Source: Adiantum capillus-veneris
Taxonomy: Eukaryota; Streptophyta; Polypodiopsida; Polypodiales; Pteridaceae
Direction: 5' to 3'
DNA length: 64,000 nucleotides
NCBI GenBank assembly: GCA_014529385.2
Contig: CM043964.1
Span: forward strand, 7,407,997 to 7,471,996
The notes under the pieces were generated by a model. That model searched no databases. It was not told where the DNA came from and saw only the letters and a program-made list of their open reading frames with translations. A program made the translations under genes and the position numbers. Below, in pieces: positions 31,107 to 42,616 of the stretch (positions within the stretch are counted from its first letter, which is position 1; each line of letters starts with the position of its first letter).

Positions 31107-32345
31107 ATGTCAACACCGCAAGAGGCTGCCATGCAGCAAATGATGCAGCAGTTTTCTACTGACATGCAACAAGAACAGGCTGCCCAACAGCAGTATAACT
31201 TGCAAGAAAGGATCCGTAAAGCTCGGCACACGGTTACCGAGAAATTGCATCGATTTGAAGACCGGGATATTAGCAAGTTTTGCAATATCTATGAGCAGGC
31301 AATGGAAGAAAATGGAATTTATGATCAAAATGCAATGGAAGGGTTCCACTTAATTGCGGAGCCAGAACTTAGGAGTCGAATTAAAGAAATTCAGGCGATT
31401 CAAGGCTCGAATTGGCGGGATTTCAAGAAGGCGCTTCAGGAGGAATATTTCCTTGAGGATTCGCAAAGGGTAACCAGGCAAAGCTTTATGAAGTGGGTGC
31501 AGAAGAAGAACAAAAATCTATCTCCACGAGAGTTATTACGGGAATTTGAGAAGAAATTCTAGAAACTGTCCTCGACAGAGCAACGTTCAATGAGGGATCA
31601 GAAGGTTGAGCTGTTCATTCAGGCTGCTGATCCTTGACTTCAAAAGAGTCTAGTGCAGTTGCTGGAGGATTCAACAGGAGAATTGGGCTTAACATCCAAC
31701 TGGAAGGTAGTCACAGAAGCAGTCAACATGATCGTGAAACGACAGATGAGAGTCAATAAGTTGATTGTGGCTGATATCATGGATGTTGCAAAAGAGGAAC
31801 CTAAAGAGAAAACAACCTCGATAATACCTGGAGGAGCCAGCTCTTGACAAATTGGTGAAAGGTATTCAAGAATTAAATTTGAATTTTAGAGCTATTAAAT
31901 TTGACGAACTAGCTGCAAAGGGGTCTACATATGAGCCTAGACAGCATCCACCACACAAAGGCTGGGACCGATGCATGTGGTGTGACAGTGAAGACCACAA
32001 GTACGTTAAAGAATGTGATGATTTTGACGAATCTTATAAAAGAAACATGGTGTTCTGGAAGGACAAGAAGATACACCTTAGGGAAATAGGTGAGATGCTC
32101 ACCTGAACTTCGGTAGGGGCCGCATGAAGAAGATAGTTGAAAAGATTCAGCATAATGTTTCTCTTGTAGAAGCAACTACATATGGGCTGCAAATCTGCGG
32201 GAAGGGTGATGATGATGGTACAGGTACCAAGGGTAAATTATGTCCTTTATGCTTTGAAGACAACAAAAACTGGACAGATAACTTATGGGAAGCTGCAGCA
32301 AGTAGGGAATTCGATTTGAGAAACCATAGGGTGGACTGATCCAGT
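31107..32345 (+). pseudogene. E2 gag with zinc knuckle (broken)
   Basis: The start MSTPQEAAMQQMMQQF is Gln/Met-rich like E1 and E3. The capsid part has TVTEKLHRFEDRDISKFC, YFLEDSQRVTRQSFMKWVQ and LSPRELLREFEKKF. In-frame stops occur at 31560 and about 31635, the same frame then continuing to 31847. After a frameshift the knuckle CMWCDSEDHKYVKEC (CX2CX4HX5C, one base-residue longer than normal) and FWKDKKIHLREIG follow. The WCDS.DH and 'H.RETG.PL..NFG' wording matches gag of fungal Ty3 elements. Confidence 0.8.
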
Positions 32346-32800
32346 GGATTCCCTCTCGGTGTATGCATTCATTGCAAAGTCTCAAGCTAATGAGTCCATG
32401 GTGGAGGAAAATCAGAAAAGAGATGAAGAAGCTCCGAGGACATCGAAAAGGACAACGAGGTTCAACAACAAGCAAGAAGAAGGCCCTATTCCTTTGCCCT
32501 CTCCTGAAGTGATGATGGAGGATGCACCTAAGGACAAAAAGCAAGGTCAACCCAGGAGACCCTCATATAATCTTAAGTATGACATTGAATTAGCTACCGA
32601 TTTAAAGAAAGTTTTTGAAGAGTGCATTCTGAATAGCAAAGTGGAGCTCACATTGGGTGATATTTTGGGCATTTCCAAACGTGAGTTTCATGAGGAGATA
32701 ATTGACATCATCAGAAGAAAGTGGCAGATACCAAGTGAATAGGAGCCGAAGTCAGTGAAGAGCTAGGCAGTTTGCCCACATTGAAGCAATTCTAGACGAC
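32346..32800 (+). pseudogene. E2 gag-pro linker
   Basis: A charged linker (SLSVYAFIAKSQANESMVEE, then RRPSYNLKYDIELATDLKKV) matches E3 at 45600-45340 (SLSVHAYITKCQQNEAIVEE, YKLQSDIEVATDLKKVLEER). It ends ILGISKREFHEEIIDIIRRK, probably the boundary with protease. Confidence 0.7.
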
Positions 32801-32812
32801 TATGAAGAGTAT

Positions 32813-33480
32813 TTGGCGAATCTTGAAGAGAAGAAGAAAAGACAAGGTCTATGGTGGTGTCAAATCCAATTGTACCGTGATCTAAGGCATGTTCATTTCA
32901 ATGAAGATGAAGATAGTGAGAGCATACCAAGGAGTCACTTTTCAAGGACTCATTGGGCAAGGGCAACAACCGAAACTATTATGAAGCTTGGCATCATTGA
33001 AGAACCGGTCTTAGCACTCATAGATCATGGATCGGAGATCAATTTGTGGCTAAAAGCTTGCACAAGAAGGGGAAATTGCCTATTGATGTGGACCATGGTT
33101 GGCGGATTCGAGCTGCCAATATGCTTCTAGGAGACCTCTATGGTGCATGTGCCAATGTTAAGGTAACTGTAGGGGATGTCTGTGATGAGCAAAACTTCTT
33201 TATACAGGAGCATTCCTCTTATCCATTAATTATGGGGAAACCCTACATTATGGCTATGTGAATGGAAACCAAAGTGCTGGATGATGGCTCGGCCTATGCT
33301 AGGGTTCGAAGTCGAGATGGTAAGAAAGCACTGTATGTGTTGACCATGCCAGGAATAAGGACATTCTACGTGATCATCCAATGCCAAAGATACGCAAGGA
33401 ATTTAGGGAGCACAGGTTTGCACAGGATTCTCTCGGAGTGCCATTATAAAGCGGGACTATGGTGGTACAAGTGAGGAGAA
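32813..33480 (+). pseudogene. E2 aspartic protease (broken)
   Basis: HFSRTHWARATTETIMKLG leads to PVLALIDHGSEINL, the active-site region, with DHG instead of DSG/DTG. After a frameshift, VDHGWRIRAANMLLGDLYGA, NFFIQEHSSYPLIMGKPYIM and METKVLDDGSAYARVRSRDG follow. This wording is close to proteases of basidiomycete Ty3 polyproteins. E3 has the same DHG. Confidence 0.8.
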
Positions 33481-33505
33481 GTTCTCGCAAAGAGAAGCTT
33501 TATCT

Positions 33506-34781
33506 TTGGGGTTTCTGGGGTTAACATCTGAAGGTTCAGTCTCTTTCAAAAAATTTAATGATTTTGCAAAGTGGGAAAAACAATATGTTTCGGGTATCCA
33601 AAGTGAATTGGAGGGTTGTGATGTGCTTGAATCCAATGATGTGATTTCAAGAGTCTTTGAAGAGGTATCTTATGTAGATATTATGTCAGAGCTTGAGAAG
33701 ATCAGCCAAAACAGGTTACAAAATAGAATTGAAGTGGTCAAGGTCCATTCAATGGACATGTATGATGAGTTAAGTCTATATGAAGCACTTATGCATAGTG
33801 AAGATGATTTAGGTGAAACTGTTGAAGCACAGGTAGAGACAAAATACAAGACTATTGCAAAAAAACGTGAGGCCAGTCGCTACACCGCTACCAGAAGGAA
33901 GTAATGGGATGATCAAGGAGGCTTCTCCACAGCCTATACTCAGGGATCCAAAGAACATAGGGCATAAGTTTACTAAGGAGACACTGCAGCAGCTGAAGGT
34001 TGGAGAAGACGGTTTCCTGAATGAAGAGGAGATCAAATTTTTTCAAGGTATGCTCGAAAAACATAGTGAAGCTTTCACTTTTGAGCCAAGTGAGATTGGG
34101 TGTCTAGATCCAAGTGTTGTTTCACCAATGGTTATTTTCACTGTTCCACACATGCCATGGAGCTTGTGTCTTATTCCAGTTCCTAAAGCTCACTTGCCAA
34201 AGCTTATCAATTTGCTTAATGAAAAGATTCAAATGGGAATTTTGGAGCCATCATGTGCTCCGTATTCTAATCGATGGTTTACTGTTCCGAATAAAAATGG
34301 TACATTAAGGTTCATTCAAGATATGCGACCAATTAACAAGGTAAGAATCTGCAACGTGGGTACTGGCCCAATTGTGGATGAATTTGTTGATTCCTTTGCA
34401 GGTAGATCTATTTACTCCATGGGTGATCTTTATTCAGGATATGATCAATTATAGTTAGCTTTGGAGAGCAGGGATCTTACTACAATGCGTACTCCTCTTG
34501 GTTTGGTAAGGATGTGCTCTCTTCCACATGGTGCTACCAATTCAGTAGCTCATATGATAAACGGCATGAATAAGGAATTAAGGGACTTTATCCCACATGC
34601 TACTATGTCTTTCATTGATGATCTACCAATTAAGGGCTGTGAACAAGGCTCACAAGATGAAGCAAAAGACCAGAGGGGGTGCCGAGAGTTTGTTGCTCAA
34701 CATATTGCTGACTATGATTCTATTTTAACGAGCCTTGAAGATGTTAACACTTTAAGGTCAAAAATCAACTTTTGGTGCTAA
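33506..34781 (+). pseudogene. E2 reverse transcriptase (broken)
   Basis: A family-specific linker (33506-33850) precedes RT. RT reads GCLDPSVVSPMVIFTVPHMP, CAPYSNRWFTVPNKNGTLRF, VGTGPIVDEFVDSFAGRSIY, MGDLYSGYDQL, then a stop (34453) and SRDLTTMRTPLGLVRMCSLP and the catalytic box FIDDLPIKGC. The last part (VAQHIADYDSILTSLEDVN) matches the RT thumb of E3. Both catalytic Asp residues remain. Confidence 0.85.
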
Positions 34782-35757
34782 GGAGGTCTTAATTGTGGGA
34801 CATATGTGCGGTTCTAAAGGTAGAAGGCCAAGTCCAACAAAAGTCGAAGAAATCCAAAAGATGAAGGAAACATGCTCTTCGGTTACTGAGGTTCATTGAT
34901 TCTTACACGCATATGTGTTCTATCGTATTTGGCTGCCACACTTTGCTCATGTTGCACAAGTGCTGTATCAATTGCTATAAAAGGTAAAAGGTTTGTTTGG
35001 GAAGAAGTTCACACACAAGCTATTAAGAAATTGAAGAAGATGCTTCTTGAGGCTCCAACCTTGAGGAAATTTGATTATAAATGCAAGAGGCCAATTATTT
35101 TAACAGATGACACTAGCCCGACAGGTATTGGATGGGCTATACGTCAAGATGGTGCTCAAGGACACTGGTATGCAGTGAGATTTGGAGCCAAGGTGCTCAA
35201 TGCTCGTCAACAAGGATATCCACAGGTGAAGAGGAAACTTTGGGGTGTTGCTACTACTCTAAGGACCGATAAAGAATACTTTTTTTGGAGCTTTTGTTGT
35301 GGTAGAGACAGATTTCTTGCCATTGATAGGGATGATTGCAAACTTCTCTACTCCGTATATTGCCATGCTACGATGGATAACCTCTATTAAGTATATTAAC
35401 CTGGAATTTTGTCATATTGTAGGTAGAGATAATCATGTTTTAGATATGTTATCAAGAGCCAGGTTTGAAGATGAAGAAGATATGCTCACCACGAGTGATG
35501 ATGTTGGCTTGAAGTTCTACACATCCTTTTATCTACATGCCAACTGTGGAAATATTTCTCATGTTTTTGAAGTCTTTTTTGAAGAGTTTTATGATGGAGA
35601 GTGGATTATGATTGGCCGCTACCTAAGTACTCTCACTAGACAAGAAGGATGGAGTGACAAAGATTTTAAGAGGATCAAGAAAAAGGCCTATGGCTATTTC
35701 CTGAAAGACGGACATTTATGGAAGCAACAGAAGCGCCCAGGAGGGGTACCACAATGA
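34782..35757 (+). pseudogene. E2 RNase H (broken)
   Basis: After frameshifts, KRPIILTDDTSPTGIGWAIR, HWYAVRFGAKVLNARQQGYP and VKRKLWGVATTLRTDKEYFF occur, then FCHIVGRDNHVLDMLSRARF in another frame. The second catalytic position has KRKL in place of KREL (Glu to Lys). The last frame goes on to the integrase zinc-binding region (WKQQKRPGGVPQ). Confidence 0.8.
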
Positions 35758-36966
35758 ATTATTTGCGACAAAGCATCTCAACAGCAGGTGATCAAAGAGT
35801 TTCATGAAAGTCTATGGGCTGGACACGGAGGAGTCTGGGCAACCTTTGTTAAGATTAAAGACCGGTATTGGTGGAAAGGTATGTACAAAGATGTGGTTCA
35901 ATTTGTGGAATCATGCATAATATGTCAACAATACTCTAATGTGCAACATAGAGATGGATTGCATCCCACCTATCCACTCGCTATGCACTACAAGTGGATG
36001 GTGGACCTTATTACAATGCCAGTAGGAGTGTCGCAGATGAGATATATTGTTCTTGCCATGGAATATCTTACTACTCAGGTTGAAGGCAGAGCTTTGTGTA
36101 CCAAAGCTACCAGTTCAGTATGCAAGTTCTTGCTTGAAGATGTTATCTTCAGGTATGGATGTGTTGGCAGAATTACTGTAGATAGAGGAGATGAGGATGC
36201 ACATGAAGCTCGAGAATTTTTTGCTTGTATGGGCTCTAAACTTGCTCTCACTACAACATATAATCCAGAAGGCAACGGGAAAAGTGAAAGAGGACATCAG
36301 CCTATTGTTAAAGCTTTAGCAAAGGCATGTGAAGGACATATTGGTGATTGGTCTAAACTCTTGCCATTTGCTTTATGGGCTGATTGCACTACACACAATT
36401 CAGTTATAGGATTTATGCCATTTGAATTGATGCATGGGCAAAAACCCATTATGCCTACAGAGGAAGCAATTATTACTTGGACCATAATGCCATGGGAAGA
36501 AGGTATGTCTATTGAAGACTTGCTTGCTCTACGTATTCACCAGCTTGAGAGGCGTCAAGAGGATATTGAGCAAGCTAAAGAGAAGCTTAAGGAGGCAAGA
36601 TTGAAGAACAAGGCAGCATTTGATGGAAAGCATAGACTATGACCACATGCTATCAAAGATGGTGGCTGGGTACTTGTCTATGACAGTAGCTTGGAGAACC
36701 AATACTCTGCTATGCGGAAAATGGTTAAACAGTGGTTTGGACCATATGTAGTGCAACATGTTTTTGATAATGCGACATATCAATTATGTGAACTAGATGG
36801 TACTATGCTTAAGGTGCCTATTGCAGAGAAAAGGATCAAGCTGTTCAAGAAGCGAGAAGGCAAGATTGTTCTTGAAGATTCCCATTCAGATCGGCCTCTA
36901 GAGGATCATGTTATGTATACATCAGATGATATGTCTGATGATGATTTTAATGAAGCTGATTAAGTG
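35758..36966 (+). pseudogene. E2 integrase (almost complete)
   Basis: The frame 35788-36642 has the HHCC finger (FHESLWAGHGGVWATFVKIK, SCIICQQYSNVQHRDG), the DDE core (MVDLITMPVGVSQMRYIVLA, ITVDRGDEDAHEA, NPEGNGKSERGH) and the start of the tail (MPWEEGMSIEDLLALRIHQL). One stop at 36640 separates it from 36691-36963 (VKQWFGPYVVQHV, LCELDGTMLKVPIAEKRIKL). D, D, E are all kept. It is the longest open integrase of the three related elements. Confidence 0.85.
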
Positions 36967-36996
36967 CAATGGGAACAAACCGGAGGCAGTTTAGGT

Positions 36997-37010
36997 TCAG
37001 AGGGATTGGA
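36997..37010 (+). other. E2 polypurine tract
   Basis: CAGAGGGATTGGA lies directly before the 3' LTR start TGTCATGC. Confidence 0.75.
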
Positions 37011-39019
37011 TGTCATGCAGCTCCGCTCCCATACTAAGAAAGATGCCAAAAAAATTCACATCAAGTTTGTTTGAAGCTTATATGTTTAATGAACAATGAT
37101 TAAGGCTTGGTAACATGCCGTGGTAACATGCCAAGCTCAATGCTGAATGTATGTCAAATGCGGCTAAAAGGGACAAAACATGCCTTAATGATGCTAAAAA
37201 GTGTTATGCTTGAAGTGGACACGGATGGGATATTGTGACCTAGAACTGCAATGCTAAATGTGCTCTACCGGCTTGTCTTTACGGCTCATCGAGCTACGGT
37301 GAAGAAGTTATGACAGTTTTAAGTTGAGTCAGTAGCAGATCCGTACCGGATTGAGCACCTTCTGATAAAGGTCAAAAGTGAAAGAAATGCATGGGTCCAA
37401 AGTGCTCACTTCCAGGAGCATGTCGATCTTTTCAGTTCGTCAATCGGGGTTTCGGTTGGCAAGATATGACCAGTTTAAGTATCGCTGAGGACGGGGTTCG
37501 AACCGCCCTGGTTGCCCTGATTAGTCACATTCATCTATCTTAATGCAGTGCGGTGTCGATGTGTATGCCAAATGTGGGCCGATGCAGAAGCAGTTGTTTT
37601 ACATATAATGTCTTGTCTTGACGAACATGAAGCCGAATTGTGGGGAACCAAAGTCGTGCTTAGCATTGCCTTGGCCTATTTTAAGACGTGGTGGTGTTAC
37701 AAATGCACAAAAATTTCTTACTGAGCGCTTTGTCCAAGATTTCATATCTGAGAGAGAATTGGTGGTGGAAAATGCTCAACATGGCATGGGAATTTGATTA
37801 GATCTTGTGCCCGAATGCCGCCAATGGAAAGCTTAGCAATGCATTGCTTGATAGCTATGCCAAATGTGGTTCCTTCAAACTGCATGACTGCCCACTAAGT
37901 CAAAAAGGCCACCCTAAGTAGTGTGTCCGCCCACTAAGCCATGAAAGGTTTTTTTTTTAAAACCTAATGTGAAGAGAAGGTGGGCATGGCGAGTTGAGCC
38001 AAAACAGCAGCGCAGACAGAGGAGATTACACTCGCGCCGACGTGGGTACGAGCGGTAGATGAGGGTGCTGCAGTGACGAAAAAGCATCTCCTTGCCATGG
38101 AGATCAACTTTGGTCCAACTCCCACGACGATTGGTGCAAGTCCAAAATTTCCTACCACGTCACCAAGGGGGCTACCCATTAGCGAGGTCGCTAATGGGTA
38201 CCTAAGCCTTTTTTAGCAAGAGAAAAGACAATGCAAAGTATAAAAGGAAAGCGGGGGACTCTACTTGAGGTGTCGTGTTATTTCTTAGGTCCTCTCCTCA
38301 TCTTATTCAAATTTCTCTCTCTGGGAGAAGAGGAAAAAGCTCTTAAACACTCATTAAGCAAGCCATTAGGAGGGCTTTCATAACAAGCTCTTGGGCAAGT
38401 ATTTAATCTATCTTAAGCTCTCATCGATTTCTTTAGCGAGAACCATGCTAAGCTTCATAAGTTCCCTAAGGCTAAGCTTTGAATCCTAACCTCATAAGTC
38501 AAAGCCAAGCCTAAACTCTCATTAATCAAGCTTAAGCCCGATTTCTTAATTTTTGATGCCAAGCCATAGCGAGGCCTAAGCCTAATATCATAAGTTGAGC
38601 TCTAATCCTAATCTCCTTAAGCCAAACCCAAAGCTCCCTAATCTCTCAGGAGCTAAGCCAAGTTTGCCCATTCTCTCTCTCATAAGCCATAAATCTTAAG
38701 TCAAATGAGTCGTCCATTGGGAGACGAAGTTCCTTTGCCATAACGGGAAGAAGCAGAATGCACTACAAAGCAGGTCAATATTAGATTTCTTGATTAGTGC
38801 CTCTAGAGATTAAGCCACGTTCCACCTTGTAAGGAGCATAAAGTCTCCATTAACTATTGATTAAATATGGATACTATTGATTAACTGGTATTAAGAGAAC
38901 TAATTGTTTTGAGCTTTGTTTCTGCTAATTGTGTCTACTACACCTCTTTTCCCCGCACCTCTCACATCCAGGGGCCCGATGCCTTCTCGGCTCACCTTTC
39001 GCACATTTATCTCCCGACA
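37011..39019 (+). repeat. E2 3' LTR
   Basis: This copy aligns to the 5' LTR throughout. It retains the canonical TG start, the CGACA end, the TATA box (38239) and the more PPR-like versions of the two fragments (37554-37595 and 37829-37880). Confidence 0.9.
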
Positions 39020-39023
39020 ACGC

Positions 39024-39164
39024 TCTTGAGAGGAAAGTGCTCAACAATGCTTTGATTGAAATGTATGCCAAACCAGGAGGATTAAGAAGCAAAAGGATTC
39101 ATGGAGAGACCACGTTTTATGAAGGGAACGATCTTCCTCCAAGTGCAATCACCTATGCCCACGT
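39024..39164 (+). pseudogene. PPR gene fragment between E2 and E3
   Basis: The frame reads LERKVLNNALIEMYAKPGGL, then ETTFYEGNDLPPSAITYAHV, which corresponds to the start of one PPR repeat (NALIEMYAKCG) and the end of the following one (P..ITYAHVLKAC). It stops exactly at E3, whose LTR begins within the 'HV' codons. So E3 inserted into a PPR-like sequence, and E2 may have as well. Confidence 0.6.
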
Positions 39165-41144
39165 TGTCGAGAAATTTACGGTCTTGCCAGGGAAGCACTG
39201 GGATTTTGGCTATGAGAGTTTGTGAGAGAACTCCAAAAACTATATGAAGGAGTTAAACCATAGATGCCATGAAGTATGGGGTTTGGAAGGAAGTGCAATC
39301 AAAGAAGTTTCATTCTTTCTCTCTTGTACTCACACACATGAAGAAAGAACACAAATAGAATATCAAAATAGCACAAAGATGAAACCATCAAGGCTATGGT
39401 CATATCGTATCATGGGTAATATGAAAGAATTAATAGATGGGTTAATGGCATTCAATCTTTGCTGACCAAATAGGCTACGAATTGTTCTTTGGAATTGTAG
39501 TTTTGTGCTTACTATAATATATATGTTTTTTTTAGTGATTAGGATTAATTGTGTGTACAACTCCTTTTGGTTCATAGCAAGATAACTACACTTACGTAAA
39601 AAGAAAAGTTATAGTCTATAAGAGGTAGTATGATGGGATCCGATGAAATAAGTATTTCATTGAGCCTTTCTGGGCAAAGAGAAATACTATACGTTGTTGA
39701 AACTGTATTTTACGGCTAATCCATACGTTAATTTTAATAGATTGCACAGAGTAGAAGCGATAGAAATTTTCATCATGTGGATTATTCATCTAGGATAACT
39801 CTAGGATGTGCAAAATATAGATATGAGAGAACAGAAGAGAAGAGAATTTCCCTCCCAATCCCTATTCTTGCTCGTAGGCAATAAGGATACTGCATGGAGA
39901 GATGTACTTGTAGCAAGGAGAACCTAGAATTTGTAGAGAGAATGAATTCCTAAGAGTGTGAGAGATAGGTTTGTTTAAGAAGATTAGATTGGATATATAT
40001 ATGTTGGATTAGAGATGAAAAAGAAAACAACAAGAAATCAACAAAACATCAATGTAGAACACATCTTACTTGACAAACCCTTCGGTACCATTATTCATGG
40101 AGAGACAAGAAGAGGAAAGAATTCAAGTTTGATTGATACACCAAGTCCAAGACCTTCTTTGATTAGAGTTGATTTTCCAAGGATAGCATACAAGAATGGT
40201 CAGTCTTCCTCTAGGAGAAAGTGTAGGCTTAGGTTTATGTTAATGGCTAAGTACAATTAGGCATTACTACTCACTCCCTCAAGAATTCCTCTCATCAATG
40301 GATTGAATGCTTGAGTGCTTTTCAAGGAAGAAGAGGTCCCCTTTTATAGGTGAAGGGAACCCCCAAGGGTTTACACAAGAAGAGAAGAGCCAATGTCTAC
40401 AGAAACTGGAAAAGCTTGAAATGAGATGTTCCTGGATGATGTGGGCAGACTGGGATCCAGTATTTTGATTATATCTCCTCAACCATGGCTCCAAATAAAA
40501 AAGAAAAAATAGGGAAAAAAATTCAGCTCATTACCTACGACTTCCATTTTATATGCATTTTCCAATTCGGATTGGAACCTTGTGTAAACAAATAATCAAA
40601 ATAGGGTACAGTTTTGGAAGAAAAAGTCTTCTTGTGGTCCCCTTAGCCTAGACTTTCATTTGATTCCAATGGACACCTCATGCAATATGAAAGCATGACA
40701 TTGCTCCTTGACAAAGTCTTGTAATCATGCTTGCAATAATGCATTAAAATAAGTGTATCTTTGAAATCATGCCACCTAGTGTCCTCGTAGGATTTGATTC
40801 CCTCCTAGTATCTATTTAAAAAGAAATATAAGAAAAATATGAAAAATACATAGAATATATATACATTGAAAATTACCCTAGATATAGGATCTAGCTAGGG
40901 TGTGAGATAATAATGAGATGGTAGAAAGAAAGAATCAATGTTTTTTGCCCCAAGTTAAAGAGGCGGAGATATTGACGCTTTCCCCACGTTACCCTCGAGA
41001 TAAATAATAGGATGAGATAGAAAGCTTAATATTATACTTAGATATGCATATATACATTATAAGAAATATAATTATGTATCTAAAAAGTTACAAGATAGAT
41101 CTTTTAGCATGCGTTCCCACTATGTACGTGTCCCAGGCACGACA
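39165..41144 (-). repeat. E3 3' LTR
   Basis: A 1,980-bp LTR. Its first 30 bases (own orientation) are nearly those of the E1 LTR (TGTCGTGCC, CACGTACATAGTG), but most of the rest is unrelated to E1 or E2. Confidence 0.9.
39363..39575 (-). CDS. Small ORF B in the E3 3' LTR
   Basis: Seventy codons from MNQKELYTQLILITKKNIYI to a stop, with TKLQFQRTIRSLFGQQRLNA and FILPMIRYDHSLDGFIFV. It is nearly identical to the copy in the 5' LTR and recognisably the same as ORF B of E4. ORF A upstream (to about 39790) is frameshifted here by one missing base. Not a known family to me. Confidence 0.45.
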   Translation of the reverse strand: MNQKELYTQLILITKKNIYIIVSTKLQFQRTIRSLFGQQRLNAINPSINSFILPMIRYDHSLDGFIFVLF

Positions 41145-41157
41145 TCCACCCCCTCTA
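41145..41157 (-). other. E3 polypurine tract
   Basis: On the minus strand TAGAGGGGGTGGA directly precedes the TGTCGTGCC start of the 3' LTR. Confidence 0.8.
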
Positions 41158-41232
41158 AACCTGCACATCCTCCGGTATGTGCCACATTTTTGCTTTGTTG
41201 TAAGATCAGTCCTCTTGTACATCTTCCTTGAT

Positions 41233-42345
41233 TTATTCTTCATTGGATGATTCTAAAGATTCATCTTCACATGTGTTTTTCTCTTCCTCCTCGTCAACAT
41301 TTTTTGGATCATTGTCACCTCTTCTCTTAAACATTTTGATCCTTTTTCGTGCAATGGAAATCTTTACTTCTGTACCATCTAGTTCAGACAAGCTGCAAGT
41401 AGCATTTTCATGCATATGATTTACAACATACGGTCCAAACCATCTTTTTGAAAACTTATGCATGAATGTATGCTGGTTATCAAATCTACTATCATACACT
41501 AAAACCGAGTCACCTTTGTCAATTGCTTTGCTTCTTAGTCGATGTCTCTTATCAAAGTACTTCTTGTTTTTCAATCTTGCATTTTTGAGTCGTTCTTTTG
41601 CAGCCTCAATGTCTCCAAGTCTTCTCTCTAGTTGCCTTATGCGCAATGCAAGGAGACATTCCATGCTAAGCCCCTCTTGCCAAGGTAGTACATTCCATGT
41701 CAAAATTGTATCTTCAATCTGCATCATTGGCTTTTGACCATACATTAGCTCTGCAGGCATGTAGCAAATTACTGAGCTATGTGTTGTACGATTAGCCCAT
41801 AAAGCATATGGTAACAATTTTGGCCACTCACCAACTCTTCCTTCACAAGCCTTGGCCAAAGCTTTGATGATAGGAGGATGCCCTCTTTCACTCTTTCCAT
41901 TGCCTTCTGGGTTGTAAGTTGTAGTAAGAGAAATCTTGATTCCTAATCTAGAAAAGAAGTCCCTTGCTTCTTCGGCATCGAGTTCACCTCTTTCTGCAGT
42001 GATCTTTACCACACAACCATAATGGAAAATCACCTCACCAAGAAGGAATTTGCACACAACTTTTGTGGTTTTAGCTCTTAATGCTCTTCCTTCAACCTAG
42101 TTAGTTAGGTCCTCTCATGCAAGAACCAAGTATCTCATTTTCCATAGTCCTAAAGGCATTGTGATAGATCCAAGACCCATTTATAGTGCATGGCTAGTGG
42201 ATTTGTAGGGTGCAGTCCATCACAATGTCTGAAATTTGAATACATTTGACAAGTTACACATGGCTCTTCAAATTGAGATACATCTTTATACATACCCTTC
42301 CACCAGTATTTTTCTTCCAACTTGGAGAAGGTTGCCCACACATCC
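41233..42345 (-). pseudogene. E3 integrase
   Basis: The zinc-binding part (42341-42150: YWWKGMYKDVSQFEEPCVTC, QMYSNFRHCDG) is followed after a break by a 274-codon open core and tail (42057-41233). The core has KITAERGELDAEEARDFF, where E1 and E2 have DRG, so the second catalytic Asp is Glu. The Glu region NPEGNGKSERGH is kept. The tail has LPWQEGLSMECLLALRIRQL, KRWFGPYVVNHM and SLSELDGTEVKISIARKRIK, then an acidic end. The MPAELMYGQKP and LLALR.RQLE.R spelling is that of fungal-type Ty3 integrases. Confidence 0.85.
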
Positions 42346-42616
42346 TTGTGTCTAGCCTATAGACTCTCATGAAACTCTTGCATGAGCTTTACTTGAGTCT
42401 TTTTTTTACATATAACCCGTTGTGGTGTAGCACCCTTTTGTTTAGGATGCTTCCACAAGTAGCCATCCCTCAAAAATTACCCATATCATTTCCTGCGTAT
42501 CCTTCTGTATTCTTGTTCAGACCAATCATCTTGTTTTGCTAGAGTACTCAAGTAGCTTCCAATAAGAAGCCAATCACCTTCATAAAGATCTTCCAAGAAC
42601 AAGTCAAGTGGATTAG

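Larger units (their letters stand above)
29060..39019 (+). mobile_element. E2: LTR retrotransposon of the E1/E3 superfamily
   Basis: LTRs of about 2 kb (29060-31052, 37011-39019) start T(G/A)TCATGC and end TCCCGACA (TCCTGACG in the 5' copy). The element is flanked by identical ACGC (29056-29059, 39020-39023). The primer site and purine tract are in place. The interior keeps gag, zinc knuckle, protease, RT, RNase H and integrase in order, each interrupted by a few stops. The left ACGC is also the right flank of E1, so the two elements abut with only those 4 bp between them. Confidence 0.9.
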
